A DNA stretch of 64,000 nucleotides, from NCBI GenBank assembly GCA_000310025.1, contig FN649736.1, forward strand, positions 3,201,344 to 3,265,343, written 5' to 3'. This DNA comes from Ectocarpus siliculosus (taxonomy: Eukaryota > Sar > Phaeophyceae > Ectocarpales > Ectocarpaceae). Positions 11,901 through 21,607 of this stretch are shown here, in pieces. The stretch's first letter is position 1. Every line of letters begins with the position of its first letter. The notes beneath the pieces are model-generated. The model saw only the letters and a list, made by a program, of their open reading frames with translations. It had not been told where the DNA came from and ran no database searches. Made by a program: the position numbers and the translations under genes.

Positions 11901-14674
11901 GGCATTCTTTGTGTTGCACATGGAAGCAACACCTCCCAGCTATACGAAACAAAGACGACAGTGCCCAGTCTTCCCCACCTCTTGACACTTGATCTTGGTT
12001 TATGCATATGAATTACTGCGGTTGGCAGCACGGCTATGGCCCTCTGCCCGGGGGTTCGCCTTCGACTAGTACGAAAACTCACAAGTTCGTTCGGATTGGT
12101 CAGCATCCCCACCAAAAACGCCGGGGCTCCCGCCTTCAGCATCACTTCCGGCTCCGTTCTGCTCGAGGCTATGGCCATGTTCAGAGCAAACCTCGCGAAC
12201 GTAAAGTCCATCGATGACAACCGAGGCTCGCTTGACGCGCCTACCAGAAACCTGAAAGATTGCATTATTTTCACGATTTCACACACCGGACGCGTTTGTT
12301 TCCCACACGCGTAATCATAAGACAGGGGAAGCGAATGCCTGGGGGGGGGAGCGCTGGATGTTGTTCAAGGAATGAAGGTGCATGAAGAGCAGGCGACCAT
12401 CAGAATTCATAAAGAGCGGGCTTACGGCGCATGCGAAGCACCACCTCCTAATCACCGAATCAAGCCAACGCGGTACCCCCGTCGCACATGCCATAGTTTT
12501 ATGCCGATGTGCTCGGGCAATGAATAACTTGCCCGTTCAGCCACTGGCACAGGATGGCCTTCTCCTCTCTCTCCGAGTCCGCCGTCCGCTTTGCTTCGCG
12601 CATCATGCGATTACCCTTCTTTTCCACCTCGTCGCAGAGTTGTCTGCAGGACGAAATTCGAGCAGTAGACTATACATGAGGAGTCTCGCATGGTTAAAGA
12701 GGCAGCAGGCGGAACGCGAGAGTATAATCACAAGCACCGGTGGCCCTTAATTGTCAAAGGGGCACCTACACGTTGCCGACCTTGCTCAAAAAAGCCTCTT
12801 TTCTTTTTCCAGATAGGAGCAGGGCTTACAATGCGAGCTAAACGGAACCCGACCGGCTGGAGGCCAAAAATAAGCGACAAACGGAACACAACAAAACATT
12901 GTCCTTCTTGTCGTGTGTTGCCGTTACAAGAAACGATGAGTGTGAGGATGGTCAGGTGTGGACGTGCGCACTTTGGTGGTGCGATGCGCGTGGAACGAAC
13001 GGTGTTAAAGGGGCAAGACCCCCCAGTGCAATCGTATTCTAGTGCGCTCGAGGAATACCATCATGTGCCGATGTGTCCGATGACACCCCGTTGATTGTTA
13101 TCTCTGTTGTCTTATGCCACTCTGCTGAATTCGTTGTGTATTTGTTTTTCATCTGTTCAAGGTTGACTCGGGTTTGATTTTCAAGAAATGACCAAAAATG
13201 CGATTGACTCTTTTCGGTCAGGTGCAAGAGTAATGCTCTCGAAAATCGTGGGGATGTGATGCCGTTGATGTAGAAATACGGGCAACCTCAGCGGAAAGCC
13301 TATTTGATAAAATTAGACCATCTGACCAGTCAACGTTGACTTGTCAGATGGTCTAATTTTATCGAATAAAAGATATGCTCAGAGCTCGTTAGCACCCGGC
13401 TGGGACACATGGGCTTGCGAATGAGTAGAGATCTCCGGGGCTGGACCCCTCGCCAGACGCTGATCGATAAATAAATGGCGATTCTTTTGTAAGTGAACCA
13501 CTGGGATTCGAACCCGTGCGTGGAACCTTGTGTAAGAAGAACGCTTTGACCATTATTACCATATAGTGGTCTAATGGTAAAAGTGGACTTAGTGGTCTAA
13601 TGGTAAAAGCGTTCTAACGCAAGGTTCCACGCACGGGTTCGAATCCCAGTGGTCCACTTACAAAAGAATCGCCATTTATTCACCGATCAGCGTCTGGCGA
13701 GGGGTCCGTCCCCGGAGATCCCTACTTCTAAAGAACAAGCTCATGTATGTGTCCCAGCCCGGTGCTAACGAGCTCTGAGCATATTTTTTATTTGATAAAA
13801 TTAGACCATCTGACAGGTCAACAGTCAAATGGTCTAATTTTATCGGCGAATAAAGCCCTGGCCGAAACCAGAGGTGGGCAAATGAAAACAGGGGCCCTCG
13901 GCTAAAGGAAGCTCCAGCGAGGCGCGCGAGCCTCACGCAAAATAGAAGGCACGTCCAGTACATCCAACCAAATCAACACCCACCGCATGTTTCCCTCGAG
14001 CTTGAGCAGCTGCGTGTCAATCTTGTCTATGGTGACGAGCACCTTCTTCTTTACTCGCTGCACAAGCACGCTCAAGGCCTTGTCCACTTCTTGCGCACAG
14101 AACCCTAGAATCTCGCGGTTGCTCGCCTTATCCCCTGCAAAATGCTGGTGATAGACGGGACCAGGAGGTGGCGCCACCGACGGCGGTCGTTACGAAAAGT
14201 GGCGGAGAGGGCTTGAAGGTCCCACACACAATAGAAAGTTCAATCTACATATATATCTGCGCAAAAAAAGCTGGCACTGCGTGCTTGATATTTGCTAGTG
14301 GGCTCTCTTCAGCCTTCGTTCGCATAGTACATCGTAATATTACTGCTGTTGCTGCTGTTGGTGTGGAGGAGTCAGGCCACTTGACATCGACAGCAGCAGT
14401 AGTAGATTACAAGGAGAGTTCGAGATTATGATCGCGTCCGTTTGGTCGCCCTTGATGCGTGTACAACTCTTGTTGTCGCCAACGATTTAAGCAACAGAAA
14501 GTGTTCTCTGTATGCCACGGGTGATTGTAGCATCTCACACATGTTTACCTGCTCTATCTTATGCGCCAGCGAGGCACCCGTGACGGAGACTCGGATCTTT
14601 GACCTCCCTGGATCTTGCTGAACCGTTGGCGCCACATTCCTGTTGCCGCCATCCTGGCGGAGGCGACTTAGTTG
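5761..14674 (-). CDS. Armadillo-repeat protein (multi-exon)
   Basis: Eleven exons read on the minus strand, joining in phase: 14674-14549, 14144-13984, 12251-12083, 11652-11515, 9719-9591, 9309-9169, 8516-8379, 7857-7745, 7526-7390, 6599-6436 and 6159-5761, about 604 residues. Most encode one armadillo-type alpha-solenoid repeat each (for example AFICLANLANNPLNQA, VVRSAARALCSLTLKNQ, ACLALANMAYLNQFAALRLL), with GAG..G(A/G)IP-like turns. The family usually acts as a protein-binding scaffold, but no specific orthologue is recognised. The intron between 6436 and 6159 appears to use a GC donor (GAG|GCATGC). Exon 10 begins with an Ala tract from GCC/GCG repeats. The last exon runs 50 residues past the conserved part, so its end is uncertain. 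The start codon is not located; a first exon may lie between 14674 and 14980, beside the divergent lipase gene. Confidence 0.75.
8881..8920. repeat. (CT)n microsatellite
   Basis: About 20 CT dinucleotides in an intron of the armadillo gene. Confidence 0.95.
9091..9132. repeat. (CA)n microsatellite
   Basis: Interrupted CA repeat just 3' (on the gene strand) of the exon 9309-9169. Confidence 0.9.
10307..10865 (+). repeat. SINE-like composite repeat, copy 1
   Basis: About 380 nt starting CTCATAGTCGTGCATGCC, followed by two 62-nt units containing TGCCAAGCGACGAAAACCC. The same order recurs at 10898-11482, so the block of about 590 nt is tandemly duplicated inside an intron of the armadillo gene. 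A long G run precedes each copy. No ORF is convincing. Confidence 0.8.
10898..11482 (+). repeat. SINE-like composite repeat, copy 2
   Basis: Near-identical second copy of the composite repeat (conserved block about 10905-11290, then two 62-nt units at 11357-11482). It is preceded by a run of about 20 G and followed by another G run. Confidence 0.8.
11728..11790. repeat. CTG/TTG trinucleotide repeat
   Basis: Imperfect GCTGCTGCT then GTTGTTGTT repeat in an armadillo-gene intron. Confidence 0.9.
13305..13844. mobile_element. 540-bp palindromic (foldback) element with tRNA-like core
   Basis: The element reads the same on both strands over almost its whole length. Each end is itself a hairpin (GATAAAATTAGACCATCTGA ... 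and its reverse complement, at 13305-13364 and 13794-13844). Inner arms pair across the centre: GCTCAGAGCTCGTTAGCACC with its complement near 13770, CGCCAGACGCTGATCG with its complement near 13690, and AACCACTGGGATTCGAACCC with its complement near 13645. The centre holds tRNA-like sequence (next entry). It lies in an intron of the armadillo gene. No transposase is present, so movement would need trans-acting enzymes. Confidence 0.8.
13575..13655 (+). ncRNA. tRNA-like sequence with Pol III A and B boxes (degenerate tRNA)
   Basis: TGGTCTAATGG at 13583-13593 matches the A-box consensus and GGTTCGAATCC at 13636-13646 matches the B box. Outer segments TGGAC and GTCCA can pair as an acceptor-like stem. 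However, no seven-base anticodon loop on a five-base-pair stem can be drawn, and the T-stem has a bulge, so I do not call a functional tRNA. A mirrored, more damaged copy lies on the opposite strand of the palindrome at about 13495-13565. Confidence 0.45.
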
Positions 14675-14984
14675 CTGAAGCCCCCATGCAGGGCCTTGGG
14701 AGACCTTGCTTTCGTTGCGGATTGCCGACGAAGTATTCATGTACAAACACACAGGTTGGTGATCAAGGTGATGCAAGAAGATGCAAGCTTGGCTGGCTGT
14801 GGGTGATGCATGTGGGGGGCCGCTGCTAAACCTGGGAGTCGGCGGATACCACCCCCCTCAAATGGGTTACGTATGTACCTCAGAGGCGTTTTTGGCGCAC
14901 CGAAGACCGAAGAGGAGTACTGCGACAAGCACCATTTGCTGCAAAGCAAACGGCCGCACACAGCAAGGCTGTCTCTACGTGTAG
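14675..14984. promoter_or_regulatory. Presumed shared 5' region of divergent armadillo and lipase genes
   Basis: The first lipase ATG (14985) and the first resolved armadillo exon (ending at 14674) face away from each other with only 310 nt between. No TATA box is obvious. Some of this stretch may be an unresolved first exon of the armadillo gene. Confidence 0.35.
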
Positions 14985-17900
14985 ATGCATCGCCGCTGCC
15001 GTACGGCTGTGTACCTTGGCCTTTTCTCCATCGCGGCTTCTCTGAGAGCCGTCTTGGGCGGTCAGCACTTCGAGTATGACGAAGACCTAGGCAAGCTCGC
15101 AGTGGTGAGCACACCTCATTTTCAACAGCAAATATACTGGATAAAGTGTAGAAAATTGGCTAGGAGTCCCCTTTCATTTGCTCAGATGTGTTGCAGCACG
15201 CCCGAGGGTGTATAGGTCCTCGAGAGACGATGTTCACGGGAGAGACACCAGCTCCACGGCCAATGTGAACCTCTTTGCTTGCCGCGAATTTGTCCATCCG
15301 CAGCTACTGTAGCTGCAGTTGACCACCTCCAGCGAGCTCAAACTTGATTGATGACACGCACGAGCGTTTGAACATGGTAACGGTGACTTCAGACCCCCAC
15401 TCAGCTCGGGGCATTTGAGCTTTCCTCTTGTTGAAGCTTGCTTGAGTGCTCTGTCCGGCTGGTAATCTTCGTGCGATGGCGAGAGCTTATTTTTCTACCG
15501 ACTACCGCAGGCATGCCGACAGAATTGTGGCTGGAAATTTTCTGCGAAGATTTTGGACTGCTGCACCACTTACTCTGTATGCATACAGCAGTACTGCTGT
15601 AGTACACTCGCAACGTCCCCATAGACTATTGGTTGTACCCATATGTTTTCGTACGTGTTGGATCTCTCCTCGCTTGAAGGTCGAAAATCCTAGTGTTTGG
15701 ACTAAAGAAAACTAGAGCAGGTCTTCAACTACAGCAGTATTCATTGGCAGCATTGACGACAAGCACCATGGCCTTAGGAGTCACAGGACGAGAGACGGCT
15801 TGGACGTCTTGGGAGAGGCATCTTTATTTTTGTCTGCCCAAGCACGTACATACCGTATACGACACAAGATAACACACCACCTGGACCCATTTTCAAAGCT
15901 CGATTACTCCACGACCAAGATGATGCATAAACGAAACGATATGTTTTCGGGGAGCTCTCAGCCAGACGGCTTCAATGCCGCCGTTTTCGGCACCCGCACT
16001 CTTACTGCTGTTGATAAATCGAGCTTTGAAAATCGGGCCAGGCGGTGTGTTATCTTGTGTCGTATACGGTAGGTAGATACGGTACACCTGGCTGTCGGTG
16101 ATGAACTGCTGTGCGCGTCGTCTGAGCGTCGCGGACGAAAAGAAAGACGTGCACACCCAAATTTCTGACTGCCAACTTTGGATAGTCCGATGATAAGCAT
16201 ACAGCACTTGCCAGGCCCGCGGCGTTCCGTTGCGTACGTGCTTCTATGTGCCTATAGCTACACTCTGACATGTGCGCAATGGATGGAAATTCCACCACGT
16301 GTCCTCGCCGTAGCGGCGATTTCGAAAAAAACAAAATTGTCATTCCTAATTACCCCCCGCCTGTGGCTGAATCTTGGCCGGGCCGGGCTCGGTGTTTTTT
16401 GGCGCAGATCTACAGCAGCGCTGCGTACGACAGGGTGGAAGAGTGGGTGTTCGCCAACCCGGCTTGCAACGAGCAGACGAAAGGGTTCGTCTTCGTTGAG
16501 GTGGGACAGCAGAGTATTTAGTACATGTGGTGGCAGCAGCCCCGGTCGGCCGTGACAGATACACAGACATTGTAGCACCTGCAAGTCTGGTAGTGGCCGA
16601 GGCTGGGGTTCTTGGTTCCTCTTGTGGCCATATTTAGGTTTTTTGTGTAGCTGTAAGTAGGTTTTGGTGTGTAGGGGCTCATCACCCGGCTCGCAACTGG
16701 TGCCCAAGTTCCTCTGTGTTTGATACAATGTTGAGCATCAAGTTTTTACGTGCGGGCGATCTCTACAGCAGTTTGCTTTGTGCCGTCCGTCGGCGGAACC
16801 GGCGGCCGTTAGCGAGCGGGGTCTACGCGTGTGTGTAGAAACTGTCCTCTTTGGTGGCTACCAACGCTCGTGAGCAGTGCATCGACAACCAAAAGAGATT
16901 GGCACAATTGTGGAGATCCCCTTCTGTGGAGGACGGTTCTCTGTTTTCACATTGACACACAAATATTAGATCTGCAGTTGTTGCTCCTTCGGATTTTTCT
17001 ATCGCTTGTCGTGTTTTCATGCATGACGCGAGCGTTTTGTGCGAGCATGCTTGCGGACATGTCGTCCCTAATTTTTTTTGTGTGGATCCTCTCTCTTCGT
17101 CGCCTGCCTGTCTTGTCTGTTTGCGGCACGTTTTTTTTCGGCCACCAATCAGTCGTTCGTCGGCGAGCACACGGACGCGTTCAGCTTCGTCGGAGTGGAC
17201 ACGGTTGGCGAGAGGATCGTTGTGGCTTTCAAAGGCACCACCGACGTACAAGATTGGGTGAGATGATGTCGTGTGGGAGGGCATGTGTTGCTGAGTATAG
17301 GGTGCATGCATTGGGGGGATGTGTGGCTTTCGAAGGCACCGCCGACTTGCATGAGTGGGTAAGGCGTCTCGTGGGCAGGTTTCGGCTGGATGTGTGTAAG
17401 GTGCAGATGTGACTTTCTCAGGCACCAGCGGCGTGCATGATTCGGGTGGGGTGTTGTGGGAGTTTTTGTAGGGTGCATGCATCGGCGCGATAGGAGACAG
17501 AGAGCTGCGAGACGAGGGAGGGCAGACGAGGAGACTCAAGACTTGCGGCGGCGGAGAGGGGAAGGCTCCCTTCTCGGAGAGAGGAGTAATAGACAGAAGC
17601 GGTAGTGGACATGGAAGCTGGCACAGTGCGGCAAAGGGATGCGAGGGCGGGACTGACGGCGTCGTGGAATAATCGACCATGTAACCTGCTGTGCTTCACA
17701 CGAACACGGAGATGGGGGTTGGAACCGCGACATCGACATCACACGCAAAGACAACTTTGGTTGTACTTTTGTCATTGAGAATAATTCTTCACGCGGTAGC
17801 CTGCCCGGGTGAAAGGTGGAGCATTTTTCTCTTTCCTCATTTTAATGCCAAGACGAATTTCCGCGCCTTGTCGTCCACTATCTTACCGTTACGACCTTTT

Positions 17901-20900
17901 TTTGGCGCGTGCAACAATCGTGTTGCAGGTGACGAACCTACGAACTTGGATACACTACACTCATCGCTGCGCGCCGGCGGGGGGGCCAGACACGGTCGCC
18001 GCCACCACCCCCCACCCAGGGGGCGAGGCCGCCGCCCCGGGCCGGCGAGCGGCGGCGGAAATGTCGCAATCGCGTTCGCGTCAACAACATCGGAGACGAC
18101 CGGGGGGTCAACCGGCTGACTTACGGGGGCAAGAAGAAGCGAAGGCCAGCGGCGGCGGTGAAGGCCGGGTTGATGGCAGGCAGGCGGAATCCGGAGCAGG
18201 CCAAGGTGGGTTGTGGGGGCGTGAAACGTTTCACGGCGCTGGGGTAGTCGGGAGGGAGGACGACAACAACAACAACAACAACAACAACCCAGGATCATCG
18301 TCCGGAGTCGGGGGCAGAGATCCGACGGCGGCGGGCTACGCGTCGTCGTCCGCCATGGAGGCGGCCCCACGAGAGCGTGGCGACGCACCCGGAGGAGAAG
18401 GGCCAGGGGCGGGCGACGACGGCGAGGACGACCAGCTGCTGATAGGCAACGTGCACTTCGGCTTCTGCGAGTTCTACCAGACGCTGGTCGCCGAGGGCCT
18501 GGCCGCCAAGGTGCTGCACCTCGCCCGCAAACACCCGACCTACACGATCTTCGTCACGGGGCACTCGCTCGGCGGGGCGGCGGCGGCGGTGTGCGCGGCG
18601 GACCTGGTGGAGAGGCTAGGGGTGGCCAGCGAGCGGGTGGTGCTGTACACGCTGGGGGAGCCGCGCGCGGGGGACGGAATTTTTGCGGACGGGATCAACG
18701 AGCACGTGGTGAGCTATGCATGCGAGCCCTGAGACTTGATGAGAGACTTTTTATATATCTCTCCGGAGTTGTTGTTTTTTGCGGTCGGTCGCTTCGTCTG
18801 TAGGTTTGGGATCATTGGATGTCGTACATGTTGTTGGATGTGCTACATACCCCGCTGCTGTGTGGTGTTCACCGCTTGTTCTGCGTTTCTCCATGCCGCC
18901 GGGAAGTGTGAGCGAGATCGAGGGGACATATGGCCAAGACGTGGTGGCAGTTTCATGCAAGCCCTCGGACAAGTGTTTTTGGATCACCTTCCCCCCCAAC
19001 AGGTGGCCTGCGATTGGCTCGTAACACCGGTAATGGTTACATTTCTCTGAACGGTTTGGGTGTGAAACCGTTGTTCAAGAAGGGTATGCAGGTTATCAAT
19101 GCTTCGTTTTCTTCTGACACATTTTTTTATTGTTTTCGCTGCCGCCCATCCGCCATCCCCACGCTCACGACGCCGTCCGCAACACAGGGGACGGCCTACC
19201 GCATCGTGCACGACAAAGACTTGGTGCCTCATCTGTCGCTGTGCTGCCACGGTTGGCTCGGCAAATGCATAGGTGGGGAGGAGGCATGTCCCTACCAGCA
19301 CAGCACCGAGGTATGTTCGTATTCTTGGTATTAGCATCGACCTCTCTTACGGGCAGACCAATGAAAATACGTCAGTCTTGTTGAGGCTGAAAACAGAAAG
19401 GGTTTCTAAAGGCCATGATCCGAGGCCCGCGATGGGGGCGCCCATGGGGGAGTCTAAGCTACTGCTGTGTGTCGTGTGTTTATCATTTGCATCGACCGCG
19501 CTAATGGGCTGACAAAACTCACAGGGCCTCAGTCTCGACCCGGGGTATGAAGACAGAGTATGTACGCTTTTAAAGGCCATCATGTGCGTGTGCGTGCGTG
19601 TGCGTGCGTGCGCTTCTTTATTTCGCATCGACGGCGCTATGTAACCGACTGGCAACGATGTCACTCTCAGTGTGGGTACTGCAAAGCCTGAAAATTACCT
19701 CCAGAGGCCGTTGTGTGTGTGTGTGCGCACGCGCTTTTTAGTTGGCATCGACCGCGCTAGGTGGTTGAACAACGAATAAAGGCAACCTTCATGGCGGGAT
19801 GCAAAACGCGTGAAGTATGTGCTACTGCAATTTATCACCGAAGCGGATATGCTTGCACGCGGACGGGGCGGGGGGCACGCCCCTCTTCCCGAACCACACA
19901 TGCTGGGTTGAATCATGTAAAATCATTGCACGAAGATTGTGTCTTCTACGTGCTGCTCACACGATAGCACTACATGCACAGCAATTTTCGTCTCAAGGGG
20001 CACGAAGTGAGCACACACACACGCCTTGATCGATCCCGTGTGTCTCCCGCGTTTATGATTTTTTTTCTTCTTCTCTGAGTGCGAAACCATTGAAACCGCC
20101 TGTTTTTTTGTTCTTGTTTTTTTGTTTTGTGCAGATAGTGTACGCCAACGACATGAGCGACGGATCCCCCTGGATTCAGTGCAACGACACGGTCGGAGAG
20201 GACTACGCATGCGATCCCCAGGTATCTTGTCAATCTCTCTCTCTCTCGATGTCTCTGTCTCTGTCTGCATGTATCTCTCTCTCTCTCTCGGCTTTGTTAC
20301 CCGTTGTGTGCTTGTTGTATGGTCCATGCACAACAGCGTGTCCATTGTCCCCCCAACACAAAGGTGCGGTTGGTACACTGTTCTCGAGGTAGACATGGTT
20401 GATCCGAACTCCAAAGACACCGGCAAACGCACCTTCTCCAGGCGCATCTTTCTCCAGAGACGTTTTGTTGTTGTTTTTTTGTTTTTTTTTCATATGTCTA
20501 GGGCCAAGATCGCGAAAAAATTCCCGTCGTTTTGTTCGGAGAACAAAACCTTACGCAAACGATTCGTCTCAACAATACAAAAAGGCAGGTTGTTTGCTTG
20601 GTCGAGAAAAACTCTGTAGCTCGAGACATTCCACTTTATGTCCAACACTCAAATTTTACTTCAAGTCTTCAAGTTTTTTTGCTCCACAATAACTTGAACG
20701 TGGAATGGGGTGTCAATTTGTTTTAGAAAGTAAACATAACCTCACAGAAAGACTATTTACCCGTTCGAGATATAACCTCAGTCGAAAGGGATTTTTTTCT
20801 TCAGACCTATATTGTTTGCCTTGATGAGGGTTTCACTAGCTGCTGCGGCACTGCTGCTGCTGTTGCTGTCTGTCATAGCCGGGTGTTGGCTGCCCCCCCC

Positions 20901-21050
20901 CCCCCTCATGTCTTCGTCTCTTGGGCGCTCGCCTGCACGGACAAGCAGGGTTGGGATCTGAGCATCGCAGATCACGTCAGCTACTTCGCGCGCACCGTCG
21001 GGCAGTACTGCAACACCCCCCCAGAGGACCTCAAGCCATTTCCCCTGTGA
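14985..21050 (+). CDS. Secreted class 3 (alpha/beta-hydrolase) lipase
   Basis: Seven exons join in phase: 14985-15104, 16408-16500, 17153-17257, 17929-18708, 19188-19310, 20135-20221 and 20949-21050, giving 469 residues. The first 25 or so residues are a signal peptide (basic start, then VYLGLFSIAASL), predicting secretion. RIVVAFKGTTDVQDW is the beta-strand and oxyanion region of Lipase_3, GHSLGGAAAA holds the nucleophile Ser (GxSxG), TLGEPRAGD precedes the catalytic Asp region, and RIVHDKDLVPHLS carries the likely catalytic His. The tail has Cys-rich ends and SIADHVSYF typical of the family. Between oxyanion and nucleophile segments lies an insertion of about 170 residues rich in Gly, Ala, Arg and Asn (an AAC repeat at 18262-18288). 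The expected reaction is hydrolysis of acylglycerols or galactolipids outside the cell. The family call is secure; the substrate is not. Confidence 0.85.
15851..16071. mobile_element. MITE-like inverted-repeat element, copy 1
   Basis: 221 bp in lipase intron 1. Terminal arms of about 55 nt (TACCGTATACGACACAAGAT ... and its reverse complement at 16017-16071) enclose about 110 nt. The arms contain TCGATTACTCCAC, shared with copies at 21383 and 37543. It has no coding capacity. Confidence 0.8.
17227..17450 (+). repeat. Tandem decayed copies of a lipase exon end within an intron
   Basis: The real exon end GGCTTTCAAAGGCACC (17224 on) recurs at about 17325 as GGCTTTCGAAGGCACC and at about 17411 as GACTTTCTCAGGCACC. 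Each is followed by a residue pattern like the TTDVQDW end and a GTRAG or GTGGGG donor-like site. The in-between sequence also repeats (GGGTGCATGCATTGG / GGGTGCATGCATCGG). Confidence 0.75.
19700..19735. repeat. (GT)n tract and flanking repeats in a lipase intron
   Basis: Short GT-rich tracts at 19580-19610 and 19712-19735, each followed by a near-repeat of GCATCGACCGCGCTA. GCATCGACCGCGCTA-like words occur four times between 19335 and 19760, indicating a diverged tandem repeat of about 150 nt. Confidence 0.6.
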
Positions 21051-21382
21051 GCGCACGCTGACGTCAGACTGGTTAGGATAGGCTATAGACTGCTGCTTGT
21101 CGTTGTCGTGCATATGCTGCGGCACGAGACTTGCCCCTGCTGTTGCTGTACCAACCGAGTTTGCTCTCCTTCCGCGTGTACGTCCAGGAGTAGTGTTTTT
21201 TTATCTCCTGGTTGGTGTTTGTTTCGCTTGCGCGGCACACGCCGCACGCGTTTCCCCTTGCTAGACTTGCCTATTTATTCGGCTCGCCCTTCAAGGGACT
21301 GAACAACTATGTTGCTGATGTGGCATCGCTTCGATATCGATCATCCAGCAAATTTGGCGAGGCGGCGAACGGGCCTACCGTC

Positions 21383-21607
21383 GTAGGTTACATTGCATAT
21401 CTACCGCACCCCCTGGACCGTTTTTGAAAGCCCGATTACTCCACAACAAGAGCAGCGGCGGTGCCACAGATGGTGGTGATGTTGGCCCCGTCTTGTCGAG
21501 AGTTTTTCCGAAAACGCGTCGTTTGATTGTGGCATCCTCTTCGTCGTGGAGCAATACGTGGAGGTTTGACAATCGGTCCAGGGTGTGTGGTATCTTAAGC
21601 AACCTAC
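21383..21607. mobile_element. MITE-like inverted-repeat element, copy 2
   Basis: 225 bp. The left arm begins GTAGGTTACATTGCATATCT and the right arm ends AAGCAACCTAC. The arms share CCTGGACCG...CGATTACTCCAC with copy 1, and an inner TTTTCCGAAAACGCGTCGTT word matches copy 1 (reverse) and copy 3. Confidence 0.75.
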
